A stretch of 49,771 nt of DNA from Clostridiales bacterium (GCA_029007785.1 JAQXIM010000001.1:1-49771); one strand, 5' to 3'; counted from the stretch's first letter, positions 33,865 through 43,745 are shown. Notes: generated by a model not told the origin, from the letters alone. Numbers and translations are program-made.

Positions 33865-35352
33865 TCAATCAGCCAACAGAGCATTCACCATTTCTCTGTC
33901 AAAAATCACCTGAGAAACACGATCTACTTCAATCTGATACAGGGCATTGGCACAGATATGCTCTGCCGCCTGCTCCAGATCACGGATACCGGAGGTATTG
34001 ATGAATTTGTCCATCACCGCATCCAGTCCGTCTTCCGTAATCACACACTCATCCTGACGAAGTCCCAGACGTTTTACTACTTTAGGCATGGCAAACTGAG
34101 AGAAAATGATTTTCTTTTCTTCCACCGTATAGTCCGGAAGCTCGATAACAGCGAAACGGGACATCAAAGGTGCACTGATCTGATCCTTGTCATTGGCTGT
34201 GGCAATGGGATAAACACCGCTGGTAGGAATCATACACTCCATGTAGTTATCCGTGAAACCAAGATTATCCAAAAGTGTCAGCAGAACATCGGCAGGATTT
34301 CCATTTCCCTTTCCGGAGGCTGCTTTGTCCAACTCGTTGATAATGAAAACCAGATTGGATTCACCGGCTGCCGCAAAGGCTTCCATAATAATACCGGGTT
34401 TGGCATTGGAATAAATGCGGGAACTTCCTGTCAGCTGTTCCGGATCATTGATGGAACTCATATCCAGAGTCGTCCAGGGCAGCTTGAGAATTCTGGCCAC
34501 CGCGTAGGCAATCTGAGATTTACCTGTTCCGGCAGGACCAATCAGCAGCAGTCCGTAGGCAGGAAGCGTATGGGTTCGGTTAATCTGAATAATGGTTTCC
34601 ATAATTCTCTGCTTCACCCGCTCCATACCGTACAGTTCTTCATCCAGAATCCGGCGAGCTTCCACGGGATCAATGGCTTCAAAATAATTATTCTTCCACT
34701 GAACGTTCATCATAATGGAAAGAGCACGCTGTGCATGGCGCCGTTCTTCCTGGGAAACTTCATGAGAGCGAGCCCCTGCAAGATTTCTCCGGGCCCAGAG
34801 GCGGATATTATCCGGCAAGGTACGGCCGGCGCAATTCATAAAGTCTGTGATACTCTGGATGCTGGTCAATTTCATATGATCGCCCATTTCTTCCGCATCC
34901 TCATCGGCAGCTTCCTCTGAAAGTGCACTGCTGGCCAGCAAACGTTCAATCATAAACTGAAGGAATCCGTCTTCTGCGGAAAGCTTCGTAGCACCACCAA
35001 AAGCAATCTCACGTATTTTGTAAACAGCATATCCATTCTCACGGTTGTCACCGGAAAGGCGAACATTAATATGATTCTCTCCCAGCCAGCGAAGCAGACT
35101 GACAAACCGGGAATCAATCTCCAGAATATCGGCTGCCATCTTTCCATCGGCCTCTTCGAACTCGAAGGTGGTTCTCTTACAGGGATTGGTGAAAATACCA
35201 CAGGAATGATGTTCCCACTTCCTCTTTCGATTATCAAGAATCAGAATCGGACATTCCGGAGTAGGAACCGACTCATTGGATTGAAATACCGTGTAAGTAC
35301 ACTCGGCAGGTTTTTTCGTATCGGATGCATCACTGAAATCAAATACAGGCAT
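33865..35352 (-). CDS. Lon-like AAA ATPase without a visible protease domain
   Basis: 495 aa from ATG 35352, which has an AAAGGAG RBS. The N-terminal about 230 residues are not recognisable. The ATPase follows: EELYGMERVKQRIMETI (Lon-like entry), Walker A GPAGTGKS, Walker B FIINELDKA and a sensor/arginine-finger region (SRFAVIELPDYTVEEKKIIF). The C-terminal domain fits a Lon-type AAA lid, but no Ser-Lys protease domain is present. It is downstream of the hydrogenase gene with a 167-bp gap and may be a chaperone-like remodelling ATPase. Confidence 0.8.
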   Translation of the reverse strand: MPVFDFSDASDTKKPAECTYTVFQSNESVPTPECPILILDNRKRKWEHHSCGIFTNPCKRTTFEFEEADGKMAADILEIDSRFVSLLRWLGENHINVRLSGDNRENGYAVYKIREIAFGGATKLSAEDGFLQFMIERLLASSALSEEAADEDAEEMGDHMKLTSIQSITDFMNCAGRTLPDNIRLWARRNLAGARSHEVSQEERRHAQRALSIMMNVQWKNNYFEAIDPVEARRILDEELYGMERVKQRIMETIIQINRTHTLPAYGLLLIGPAGTGKSQIAYAVARILKLPWTTLDMSSINDPEQLTGSSRIYSNAKPGIIMEAFAAAGESNLVFIINELDKAASGKGNGNPADVLLTLLDNLGFTDNYMECMIPTSGVYPIATANDKDQISAPLMSRFAVIELPDYTVEEKKIIFSQFAMPKVVKRLGLRQDECVITEDGLDAVMDKFINTSGIRDLEQAAEHICANALYQIEVDRVSQVIFDREMVNALLAD

Positions 35353-35519
35353 ATCTTTCTCCTTTGTAACCTTCTTTTCCATACCGTGGTGCATGGCCGC
35401 CAGTCGATCCAATCAAAGGCAATTTCTTTCCGTTTCCCATCGGTAATGAGCATTCCTATTATACCATGCTCTGATTTTGAAAGAAAGTATCTATTACAAA
35501 GTATCTGTCAATCCTGGCT

Positions 35520-37067
35520 TCAGGCATTTTCATCCTGATGTTCTTCTGCAAAATATTCAAAGTTCTCCAGATCTTCCAGCAGATCTCCATATTTTGTATC
35601 AAGGCATTCCTGGAACACAACTTCCTTCTTCATGGATTCCAGAGAAACTGCGCTTTTCTTAATGGGCTGGATTGTACCGGCACCGGCAATACAACCTCCG
35701 GGGCACGCCATTCCTTCCAGAAGATATCCGTTATATTTTCCGGCCTTGGCTGCCTGAAGCATTTTTTTACAATCCTTCAACCCCTGAGCACTGGCTACTT
35801 TTACTTCTCGTTCCGGATCCATACGCTTGATAACATTGACAACCGCCTTGGCAACTCCGCCGCTGGCAGCAAAACCGCGTCCGTCCGCACTGGATTCTTT
35901 CAGAGGCTTTCCGTCCGGAAGTTCACCAAACACCACATTCTTTGCGGAAAACATTCCCTGGAGTTCTTCGAAGGTCAATACAAAATCCACATAACTGCGG
36001 ATGGTACGGCGGCTGGCTTCCAGCTTCTTTGCTGCACAGGGACCAACAAAGACAATCTTGCAGTCGGGATGCTTTCTCTTAATCAGACGGGCTGTCAGTA
36101 CCATGGGGGTCAGAGCCATGGAAATACAGTTGGCATAATCCGGGAACATTTTCTTGGCCATCATAGACCAGGCAGGACAGCAGGAGGTTGCCATAAAAGG
36201 CAGTTTTTCCGGAACTTCTTCCATGAAATCCTTGGCCTCCTCAATAGCACAGAGATCCGCACCGGTGGCAACTTCCACTACATCTTTAAATCCAAGAGCC
36301 TGGAATGCAGGACGAATCTTCTCCGGCTTCATTTCCGGGCCAAACTGACCAGCCACAGCCGGAGCAACGATGGCATAAACCGGAACATCGCTCTTAAGGG
36401 CCAGAATGGTCTGATAAATCTGTCCTTTGTCCACAATAGCGCTGAAAGGACAGCTTACAAGACACATTCCGCAGGATACACATTTTTCATGATCAATGCA
36501 GGCTCTTCCGTTTTCATCGGAACGGATGGCATCCATACCGCAGGCTTTTGCGCAGGGGCGTTCCTGACGAATAATGGCATTGTAAGGGCAGCTTTCTACG
36601 CACTTACCGCATTTTACACATTTGTCCTGATCGATGACAGATCTTCCATTGACCATGGAAATGGCATGTTTGGGACAAACTTCGATACAGGGGTGCTCCA
36701 GACAGCCCTGACATCCGTTCGTAATCATAATATTCTTCTCCGGACAGGAATGACAGGCAAATTTGATAACATCGATCAGCGGCGGCTCATAATACTTCTC
36801 TTCCGTAACACTTGCTTCCACTCCCTGAGAAATCAGTGAATGTTCTGCAACATTTCGAATGGACATTCCCATAGCAACACGAAGACGCTCTCCGACAATG
36901 GCTCTTTCCAGGAAAATACTTTCTCTGTAGGATGCAATTTCTCCGGGAATAATCTGATAAGGGAGTTCATCCAGCTTTTTGCAGTCGTCCCCATTATATG
37001 CCATACGAGCAATTTCTGTGAAAATCTGATGACGAATCTTTGTCTTTGATGAATATAAGCCTCTCAT
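35520..37067 (-). CDS. Monomeric [FeFe]-hydrogenase, group B-like
   Basis: 515 aa. Residues 105-210 carry several 4Fe-4S clusters (CX2CX2CX3CP type). The H-cluster motifs are L1 TSCCPAW (294-300), L2 GPCAAKKLE (342-350) and L3 EGMACPGGC (451-459), so the four bridging Cys are present. The L2 sequence lacks the MPC of classical HydA and L3 has EGMACPGG, which fits group B [FeFe]-hydrogenases, whose physiological role is not well known. N-terminal residues 1-100 are a helical extension. The product binds the 2Fe subcluster built by HydE, HydF and HydG; hydE and hydF are at 46.6-49 kb. Confidence 0.85.
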   Translation of the reverse strand: MRGLYSSKTKIRHQIFTEIARMAYNGDDCKKLDELPYQIIPGEIASYRESIFLERAIVGERLRVAMGMSIRNVAEHSLISQGVEASVTEEKYYEPPLIDVIKFACHSCPEKNIMITNGCQGCLEHPCIEVCPKHAISMVNGRSVIDQDKCVKCGKCVESCPYNAIIRQERPCAKACGMDAIRSDENGRACIDHEKCVSCGMCLVSCPFSAIVDKGQIYQTILALKSDVPVYAIVAPAVAGQFGPEMKPEKIRPAFQALGFKDVVEVATGADLCAIEEAKDFMEEVPEKLPFMATSCCPAWSMMAKKMFPDYANCISMALTPMVLTARLIKRKHPDCKIVFVGPCAAKKLEASRRTIRSYVDFVLTFEELQGMFSAKNVVFGELPDGKPLKESSADGRGFAASGGVAKAVVNVIKRMDPEREVKVASAQGLKDCKKMLQAAKAGKYNGYLLEGMACPGGCIAGAGTIQPIKKSAVSLESMKKEVVFQECLDTKYGDLLEDLENFEYFAEEHQDENA

Positions 37068-37231
37068 ATATACCTCGTCTTTCTATTTTTTCTCTTCGGT
37101 AATCGAACAGCACCACTGTTCTCTTCCGATCATTCATATAACGAAACCCTCATTGGGAATATGAAATGGCAAAAAATAAAAATGCCTGATCCGCACTTTA
37201 TCTTTTACCCCCAAAAATTAATTTGAGATAA

Positions 37232-37266
37232 AGTATATACTGTTCATATACAAATGTCAATTGACA
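37232..37266 (-). promoter_or_regulatory. Hydrogenase promoter with palindrome at the -35
   Basis: On the minus strand TTGACA (plus 37255-37260), exactly 17 bp, TATACT (37232-37237). The -35 is half of the perfect 12-bp palindrome TGTCAATTGACA (37255-37266), a possible operator. About 165 bp leader to the ATG. Confidence 0.75.
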
Positions 37267-37268
37267 TT

Positions 37269-37398
37269 CTGTCCTATTTTCTGACTTTGATATTCTGACT
37301 TATTCTCTGGCTTTGGTATTCTGACTTATTCTCTGGCTTTGATATTCTGACTTATTTTCTGGCTCTGGTATTCTGACCCTTTTTCTGGCTACGATGGT
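37269..37398. repeat. 26-bp tandem array, five units
   Basis: Units start at 37269, 37295, 37321, 37347 and 37373, each beginning CTGAC or CTGTC and containing TTTCTGGCT or close variants. It lies between the stop of the Gfo/Idh/MocA gene and the hydrogenase promoter. Confidence 0.9.
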
Positions 37399-37408
37399 AT
37401 CTCTTTTC

Positions 37409-38386
37409 TTAAAATCCCAGAGCTTTTCGAAGCTTGTCAATTGCTTCTGCATTTTTCAGGGAGTACTCCAGATCCACCTCCGGCTTCTTTCCTTCCAGAA
37501 TGCAGACACCAAATTCCTCAATTTCCTTTCGGTAATGGTTGCTGCAGTGGATGGGAATCTTTCTTTCTCCCTGGGGTCCGGTGAGAATATAGTACGTATC
37601 TCCGGAATAATTAAAAGGGCTGGGCAGAATCAGACTTCCCTTTTCTCCTACGACGGTTCGGCACTGCTCATAGAAAGTATTAAAGGAGAGGAAGGCCGTT
37701 GCCGTTCTTCCAGACGCAAACTGAAGGGAGAGGCTTACATTTTCATCAATTCCTGTGCCGGCTTTTCGGCCAATAGCAGACACAACGGCAGGTTCCTCTC
37801 CGTAAACACTTCGCATAAAACTGATCGCATAGCAGCCCAGGTCATAGGACACACCGCCGCCGCACTGGGGCTGATACCGAATCTCATCGGTGAGCTTCAT
37901 TCCCATGGATTTCACCATAATCTGATATCGAATGTCAATATGTCTCAGCTCACCCAGACTTCCCTCGGCCGCCATCTTCTTTGCAAGAGCCACACTGTCA
38001 CCATGAAGATAGGCAAATGCCTCTGCCAATACCACACCATTTTTTTTGGCACAGGCAATCATCTCTTCCACTTCTCCGGCATTGAGGGCGAGAGGTTTCT
38101 CACAGAGAATATGTTTTTTCTTTTCTGCTGCCGCTTTCACCCAGGCACAGTGGAGATGATTCGGCAGAGGAATGTATACAGCATCCACCCCGGGATCATC
38201 CAGCAATTCATCATAAGAAGAATATACAACTTCCGGATGAAATTTCTCACGAAACTCTTCTCTCTTGTCCTGACTTCTTCCGGAAATTGCATAAAGATTG
38301 GCATTCTCCGCCTCCAGAATAGCAGGAATCACTTTATCTCTGGCAATTCTGGCACAACCTAAAATTCCCCAATTAATCTTTTTCAT
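37409..38386 (-). CDS. Gfo/Idh/MocA-family oxidoreductase
   Basis: 325 aa from ATG 38386 behind GGAGAAAG; an earlier start has a weaker signal. N-terminal Rossmann NAD(P) site NWGILGCARIARDKV, and the family's EKP motif (KKKHILCEKPLALN). The C-terminal half is the Gfo/Idh/MocA substrate domain with GGGVSYDLGCYAISFMRSV, where the Asp and His-type residues for catalysis are expected. Acts on a sugar or polyol derivative. Stand-alone gene; its 3' end borders the tandem array. Confidence 0.92.
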   Translation of the reverse strand: MKKINWGILGCARIARDKVIPAILEAENANLYAISGRSQDKREEFREKFHPEVVYSSYDELLDDPGVDAVYIPLPNHLHCAWVKAAAEKKKHILCEKPLALNAGEVEEMIACAKKNGVVLAEAFAYLHGDSVALAKKMAAEGSLGELRHIDIRYQIMVKSMGMKLTDEIRYQPQCGGGVSYDLGCYAISFMRSVYGEEPAVVSAIGRKAGTGIDENVSLSLQFASGRTATAFLSFNTFYEQCRTVVGEKGSLILPSPFNYSGDTYYILTGPQGERKIPIHCSNHYRKEIEEFGVCILEGKKPEVDLEYSLKNAEAIDKLRKALGF

Positions 38387-38471
38387 TTTTTCTTTCTCCA
38401 TCTGCTCAGTCATTGGGTAAATCCACTTTATCTGAATTCATCCCAAAAACGAATTTACATCCTTATTTATG

Positions 38472-38503
38472 AAAAACGGAAGCATTTTCATGCTCCCGTT
38501 TTT
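38472..38503 (-). terminator. Terminator of purC
   Basis: AAAAACGG (38472-38479) and CCGTTTTT (38496-38503) with an AAGCAT/ATGCT inner stem. On the minus strand it ends in a T-run just after the purC stop. Confidence 0.85.
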
Positions 38504-38510
38504 CATCATC

Positions 38511-39389
38511 TTATTCCAGAGGTTTTCCGGTCAAAAGCTCATACGCCTGCAAATACTTACCAATGGTTTTCTCCACAATATCATCGGGCAGTTCCCAATT
38601 ATTATCCGGATTTGCTTTCAGCCAGTCTCTGGCAAACTGTTTGTCAAAGGAAGGCTGACCATGTCCAGGTTCATATCCCTCTGCAGGCCAGAAACGAGAG
38701 CTGTCGGGAGTCAGCATTTCATCACCGATCACCAGATTTCCATTCTCATCCAGACCAAATTCAAATTTCGTATCGGCAATAATAATGCCTCGGCTCAGTG
38801 CATATTCTGCACATTTTTTATAAAGAGCAATGGTGCAGTCTCTCAGTTTTACAGCATATTCTTCGCCGTGTCCCGGGAACTGCTTCTCCAGATATTCAAT
38901 ACTCTTTTCAAAAGAGATATTCTCATCGTGATCGCCGATTTCCGCTTTGGTAGAAGGAGTGTATATAGGTTCCGGCAGCTTGTCGGATTCTTTCAGACCT
39001 TCCGGCAGACGAATACCGCATACTTCACCAGTCTTCTGATAGCTGGCCCAGCCGCTTCCTGTAATATAACCACGAACAATGCATTCCACAGGGAGCATGG
39101 TCAGTTTGCGGCACATCATGCTGTTTCCGTCAAATTTTTCCTGCTGGAAAAATTCCGGCATATCTTTTACATCCACGGAAATCATATGGTTGGGAATAAT
39201 GTCCTTGGTCAGATCAAACCAGAATTTAGACATCTGAGTCAGTACTTTTCCCTTTTTGCTGATCTTGTTCTTTAAGATCACATCAAAACAACTGATGCGG
39301 TCGGTCGCTACCATGATCAAGGTATCTCCATTATCATAAATTTCGCGAACCTTACCCTCTTTCATCACTTTCATTTCCTGTATACTCAT
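38511..39389 (-). CDS. purC: Phosphoribosylaminoimidazole-succinocarboxamide synthase
   Basis: 292 aa, the length of the longer SAICAR synthase type. Motifs: EGKVREIYDNGDTLIMVATD (ATP loop), VECIVRGYITGSGWASYQKTG, TPSTKAEIGDHDENIS and IADTKFEFGLDENGNLVIGDE. The enzyme joins CAIR and aspartate with ATP in purine synthesis. It is a single gene with its own terminator; no purine operon is next to it. RBS AGGTG. Confidence 0.95.
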   Translation of the reverse strand: MSIQEMKVMKEGKVREIYDNGDTLIMVATDRISCFDVILKNKISKKGKVLTQMSKFWFDLTKDIIPNHMISVDVKDMPEFFQQEKFDGNSMMCRKLTMLPVECIVRGYITGSGWASYQKTGEVCGIRLPEGLKESDKLPEPIYTPSTKAEIGDHDENISFEKSIEYLEKQFPGHGEEYAVKLRDCTIALYKKCAEYALSRGIIIADTKFEFGLDENGNLVIGDEMLTPDSSRFWPAEGYEPGHGQPSFDKQFARDWLKANPDNNWELPDDIVEKTIGKYLQAYELLTGKPLE

Positions 39390-39544
39390 AATTCACACCT
39401 TTATCCTTATTTTGATGGTTTTACCCTCCATCATGAGTGTATTTCACCTTTCGAAAAAAATCAAGTCTGAACCGCATAGAATATGGTTTCTAATGGAGAT
39501 TTTCTTATTTTGATGTCGATAAAAGCCGCCATTTTCAGAAATTT

Positions 39545-40615
39545 CTATCCAATACGGTACCCGCTGTCCGGATTTACATCCTCTGACGATTGTTGAAAAG
39601 CCCATAGATTTTTAATCTGTCCTTCCAAAGTTTCATAATCCCACAAGCCGCTTCTCGATCGGCTGTTGGGATCATGAACACGGATTTTCCCATTTTCCAC
39701 GCCGGTCAGTACAATGAAATGGCCTTCCGATGTAAAATCCCCGGGCCCCATACTGCAGATAATGGGATGGCCTGCCTCCAGAGTTCTTACAACCTGACTA
39801 TAGGTCAGTCCTACTTCCCAGCTTTCCAGGCCAAATCTTTGACAGCCTTCCGACATGAGACTCCAGGAGGTTCCGGTACCCTCGATATAATGACCATTTG
39901 CTGCCGCAAAATCAGCCACCCGATCCGGTGTCATGGACAAATCTCCGGTCAGACCAATCAGAACCATGGAAAGACAGGTAGGAGCACATCCATTCAATCC
40001 GATTCTTCCTTCCCCGTAATAAGCATACCCCCATCGGCTGTCCCACTGGAGAAGTAAAGGAACACCGTCCGAACATTCTTCTTCCGTCACTTCCCCCTGC
40101 GGCTGACTGTCTGCCGTCAGATAGCCCAAAGCATAATCAATCATTTCCGGAGTGCTGCAGAGTGCAGCAAGCAAAGTTTCCGGATATTCATGGATATGCT
40201 CCACCACCGGCTGAAGCTCCGGATACTGTTCTTTCATTTTGTCCAATTGCCTGGGTATCTCACTGCTCTCCCACTTTCTTGGAGTATCACTGACATAATC
40301 CCTGGGTCCTTCCTCGGGGATCTCCTTTTCCTCGTCCGTTTCCATTACATGTTCCGCATCCAGATCAATTCCATCTTCTGCCGGTGCCAAAACAAAATCA
40401 TGAATATCCGGCTGTCTGCTGTCCATTCTATAAAATAAAAGTCGGGGAAGCAGACCTCCCATAAAGAGAATCACCACAGCCAACAGCAAAATACAAAGGC
40501 TTCGATTGGAAAACAATATTCTTTTCCATTTCCGGTACCGCCGTTTGTACCGGGATCTCTTTTTTCTATTTCGTTTCTCCAGAATATCGTCAATGTTCTT
40601 TCTCATATCATGCAT
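39545..40615 (-). CDS. Membrane-anchored C39-like peptidase domain protein
   Basis: 356 aa from ATG 40615 (GGGAGA RBS). Residues 1-40 are strongly basic, then one TM helix (LCILLLAVVILFMGGLLP). A Glu/Asp-rich linker leads to a Peptidase_C39_2 domain: GLNGCAPTCLSMVLIGLTGD with the nucleophile Cys near residue 210, GHFIVLTGV with the catalytic His, and VHDPNS. The domain faces outside the cell. It may process exported peptides or wall material; no bacteriocin gene is visible nearby. Confidence 0.85.
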   Translation of the reverse strand: MHDMRKNIDDILEKRNRKKRSRYKRRYRKWKRILFSNRSLCILLLAVVILFMGGLLPRLLFYRMDSRQPDIHDFVLAPAEDGIDLDAEHVMETDEEKEIPEEGPRDYVSDTPRKWESSEIPRQLDKMKEQYPELQPVVEHIHEYPETLLAALCSTPEMIDYALGYLTADSQPQGEVTEEECSDGVPLLLQWDSRWGYAYYGEGRIGLNGCAPTCLSMVLIGLTGDLSMTPDRVADFAAANGHYIEGTGTSWSLMSEGCQRFGLESWEVGLTYSQVVRTLEAGHPIICSMGPGDFTSEGHFIVLTGVENGKIRVHDPNSRSRSGLWDYETLEGQIKNLWAFQQSSEDVNPDSGYRIG

Positions 40616-40751
40616 TACATTACTTCTCCCACTTATCATTATTTATCCTGTTTGATTTACAGGAATTTTATCGGAGAGAAACACCATTTCTTTCTCAAGA
40701 TTCTGATAAAACCATGATGAATTTCTTATGAATTTCTTAATCCCGGTTCCG

Positions 40752-40785
40752 AAAAAAAGAATGTGCCAACGCACATTCTTTTTTC
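40752..40785 (-). terminator. Terminator of the nhaC gene
   Basis: A-run plus GAATGTGC (to 40766), loop CAAC, then GCACATTC and a T-run (to 40784). On the minus strand the hairpin follows the nhaC stop by about 30 bp. Confidence 0.92.
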
Positions 40786-40811
40786 GCTGTCATGACCTTT
40801 GCTTATGTCTT

Positions 40812-42131
40812 CTACTGTACAGAAGCTTTCTTGTCTGGAATTATGAAGATAAAAAGCAAAGAACTCAGCAGCAGCATACCAGGATAGAACAGATTGGGAA
40901 TAATCTGAAATGCAGAGATTTCAAATCCCATTTCACTGACTGCCGAAATGGCAACCAGCATCTGAGCACCGTATGGAATGACTCCCTGGAAAATACAGGA
41001 AAAAGTATCCAAAATGGAAGCGGTTTTTCTGGAAGAAACACCATATTCTTCCGACATGGCTTTGGCAATAGGATTGGCCATAACAATGGCAACTGTATTA
41101 TTTGCCGTAGCAATGTCCATGGCTCCTACCAGAAGACCCATTCCCAGCTGGCCGCTCTTCGTTCCGCGAAAAACCTTCCGAATCAGATCGAGAAGGGCTT
41201 CAAAACCGCCGTATTCACGGATCAGTGCACACATGGCTGCCACCAGAATGGCCACCATACTTGTCTCAAACATACCGGAAACGCCGCTGCCCATATTGGT
41301 GATTAATTCCACCGGTGTAATTGCACCGGTTCCCAGCATAATCACTGCACCGGACACAATTCCGATAATCAGTACGACAAAAACATTGATACCTATAATT
41401 CCGCCGATCAGTACAAGAACGTAAGGCAGAATATTCAGCAGATGGTACTCCTGAATGATGGTACCGGCCAGATCCACACGGAAGGACAGAACCAGAATCA
41501 GTACAAGAGATACGATAGCTGCCGGCAGGGCAATATAGAAGTTCTCACGAAACTTATCTTTCATGGCACATCCCTGTCCATTGCAGGCGGCAATCGTCGT
41601 ATCGGAAATGAAGGACAGATTATCACCAAACATGGCACCTCCCATAACAGCTCCCACACAAAGAGGAAGGCTGAAACCGGATACCTGAGAAACCGATACG
41701 GCAATGGGTGTAATCAGGGTGATTGTTCCTACGGAAGTTCCCATGGCAGTGGATACAAAGCAGGCTACCACAAACAGAACCGCAACCGAAAGTCTGGCAG
41801 GAATCAGGGAAAGCATAAAGTAAGCAACACTTTCCGCACTGCTGCGGCCCACAACTCCCACGAAAGCACCGGCAGCCAGGAAAATCATGAGCATGGTAAT
41901 AATATTCTTGTCACCGATTCCCTGGCCCATGAGAACCAGTTTATCATCAAATTTCAATTTTCGATTCTGAAGACAGGCTACAAGAATCGCTGCCATAAAT
42001 GCAACAACAATAGGAATATTATAAAATCCCATGGGAATCTTCATGATGTATTCAAATGTGATTCCCAATCCCAGATAAAGGACTAAAAACACCCCAATGG
42101 GAAGCAATGCAATCGGATTACTTTTCTTCAT
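40812..42131 (-). CDS. nhaC: NhaC-family Na+/H+ antiporter
   Basis: 439 aa from ATG 42131, which has an AAAGGAG RBS 9 nt upstream. About 11 TM segments. Signatures include GASVGAVMGGAMFGDNLSFISDTTIAA-like stretches (here CVGAVMGGAMFGDNLSFISD), GTSVGTITLITPIAV and IATANNTVAIVMANPIA. The protein exchanges Na+ (or an organic anion pair) for protons. It overlaps the NSS gene by 14 bp, so the two are translated from one mRNA. Confidence 0.85.
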   Translation of the reverse strand: MKKSNPIALLPIGVFLVLYLGLGITFEYIMKIPMGFYNIPIVVAFMAAILVACLQNRKLKFDDKLVLMGQGIGDKNIITMLMIFLAAGAFVGVVGRSSAESVAYFMLSLIPARLSVAVLFVVACFVSTAMGTSVGTITLITPIAVSVSQVSGFSLPLCVGAVMGGAMFGDNLSFISDTTIAACNGQGCAMKDKFRENFYIALPAAIVSLVLILVLSFRVDLAGTIIQEYHLLNILPYVLVLIGGIIGINVFVVLIIGIVSGAVIMLGTGAITPVELITNMGSGVSGMFETSMVAILVAAMCALIREYGGFEALLDLIRKVFRGTKSGQLGMGLLVGAMDIATANNTVAIVMANPIAKAMSEEYGVSSRKTASILDTFSCIFQGVIPYGAQMLVAISAVSEMGFEISAFQIIPNLFYPGMLLLSSLLFIFIIPDKKASVQ

Positions 42132-43605
42132 GGGCAGTTTCTCCTTTTTTTCCGCCAAATACAATCCATACTATAAATCCGATGAAAGCCAGTCCAATGA
42201 TCATCCAGGGAATCAGATACTGCTTGCCCTTCGGGCTAAAGAAATCCCAATAACCTTTCAGATAAATCACTACTACAATGATCGGAAGAATGTAGGTCAT
42301 ATATTGTCTCAGAATCTCAGGGAATCTCATACCCTTTCCTGCATTGGCTTCCTGAATAAAGGAATCCCATCCCCATCCATAACGGGTAGTACAGAAAAGC
42401 AGATATACCATGGAGCCCAGAGGCAGAATATTGTTGGAAACAAGAAAATCTTCCAGATCCATGATATTCGTTCCCGGTCCCAGAGGCTGAATACCGGCCA
42501 GTACACTGAAGCCAAGGACACAGGGCATAGATAACAGAATCAATCCGATGATATTGAAAATTACCGTTTTCTTACGGGACCATCCCCAAAGATCGATGGC
42601 AAAAGAAATAATATTCTCAAATACAGCGACTACGGTAGACAGTGCCGCAAAGGACATGAACAGGAAGAACAAAGTACCCCAGATTCTTCCACCTGCCATC
42701 TGATTAAAGATGTTCGGCAGAGCTATGAAAATCAGAGAAGGACCGGCTCCCGGTTCAATTCCGAAAACAAAGCATGCCGGAATAATAATCAGGCCTGCCA
42801 TCAGGGCAACAAAGGTATCCAGCAAAGTAATACTCACTGTTTCCCCTGCCAGGGAGCGTTCCTTTTCCAAATAGCTTCCGAAAATGGCCATGGAGCCCAT
42901 ACCAATACTCAGAGTGAAGAAGGCCTGAGACATGGCACCAAAGACCACATTACCGATTCCGCTGTCCACCATTTTTCCAAAGTCAGGAACCAGATAGAAC
43001 TTTACACCCTCCATGGAACCGGGTAATGAAACAGAATGTACTGCCAGCAAAACAATCAGACCCAGCAGACAGATCATCATAATTTTTGTAATTTTTTCTA
43101 CGCCCTTTTGTACTCCCAAAGAACAGATACCAAAGGAAATCAGGATCGCTGCGATCATACCAATGGTCATTAAACCGGGAGATCCCAGCATAGCACTGAA
43201 TTCTGCACTGATCTGATCTGTCGTCATCGAAGCGGATGTAAATACACCGGTCAGACATTTCCAGAAGAAAACTAGCATCCAACCTGCTACCACAGTATAA
43301 AACATCATCAAAATATAGTTACCGGCCATGGCAAAATATCCATAGGAATGCCATCTTCCGCCTTTGGGCTGCAGCACTTTAAAAGAAGCTGCCACACTCT
43401 TGCGGCTTCCCCGGCCCACTGCAAATTCGCAGACCATGATCGGGAAACCTAAAATTGCCAAAAACACCAGGTACAGCAGAATAAATGCTGCGCCGCCATA
43501 CTGCCCGCACATGTACGGAAACTTCCATACATTTCCCAGACCTACCGCACAACCGGCAGATACCAGGATAAAACCAAGGCGGGATTTAAATTTTTCTCTT
43601 TCCAT
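42118..43605 (-). CDS. Sodium:neurotransmitter symporter (NSS/SNF) family transporter
   Basis: 495 aa, 12 TM segments. TM1 carries the NSS signature CAVGLGNVWKFPYMCGQYGG with the unwound region for Na+ and substrate binding. Later SQAFFTLSIGMGSM and FLFMSFAALSTVVAVFEN match the Na2 site and TM8 of LeuT-type proteins. It takes up an amino acid or related amine with Na+. Paired with NhaC, which could recycle the sodium. Upstream is a strong promoter and a hairpin leader. Confidence 0.93.
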   Translation of the reverse strand: MEREKFKSRLGFILVSAGCAVGLGNVWKFPYMCGQYGGAAFILLYLVFLAILGFPIMVCEFAVGRGSRKSVAASFKVLQPKGGRWHSYGYFAMAGNYILMMFYTVVAGWMLVFFWKCLTGVFTSASMTTDQISAEFSAMLGSPGLMTIGMIAAILISFGICSLGVQKGVEKITKIMMICLLGLIVLLAVHSVSLPGSMEGVKFYLVPDFGKMVDSGIGNVVFGAMSQAFFTLSIGMGSMAIFGSYLEKERSLAGETVSITLLDTFVALMAGLIIIPACFVFGIEPGAGPSLIFIALPNIFNQMAGGRIWGTLFFLFMSFAALSTVVAVFENIISFAIDLWGWSRKKTVIFNIIGLILLSMPCVLGFSVLAGIQPLGPGTNIMDLEDFLVSNNILPLGSMVYLLFCTTRYGWGWDSFIQEANAGKGMRFPEILRQYMTYILPIIVVVIYLKGYWDFFSPKGKQYLIPWMIIGLAFIGFIVWIVFGGKKGETAHEEK

Positions 43606-43659
43606 TCGTTCTCTCCCCTCTCTTTTTGCTCAGGTATTCGAGGTCTTCTCTCCTCTGAA

Positions 43660-43681
43660 CAAAACACGGTATCGTGTTTTG
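43660..43681 (-). promoter_or_regulatory. Leader hairpin ahead of the NSS-nhaC operon
   Basis: CAAAACACG (43660-43668) and CGTGTTTTG (43673-43681) with a 4-nt loop lie between the promoter and the start codon. Possible operator or attenuator. Confidence 0.5.
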
Positions 43682-43716
43682 CTCTACCGTATGCATTTAA
43701 CGAATATGATGTTTCC

Positions 43717-43745
43717 ATTATACATGAGGAACCCCTTTGGATCAA
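43717..43745 (-). promoter_or_regulatory. Promoter of the NSS-nhaC operon
   Basis: On the minus strand TTGATC (plus 43740-43745), 17 bp, perfect TATAAT (43717-43722), about 110 bp before the NSS start. Confidence 0.75.

Noticed and set aside
37269-37398. Possible CRISPR array
   Set aside because: Perfect 26-bp tandem units without spacers; a plain tandem repeat.
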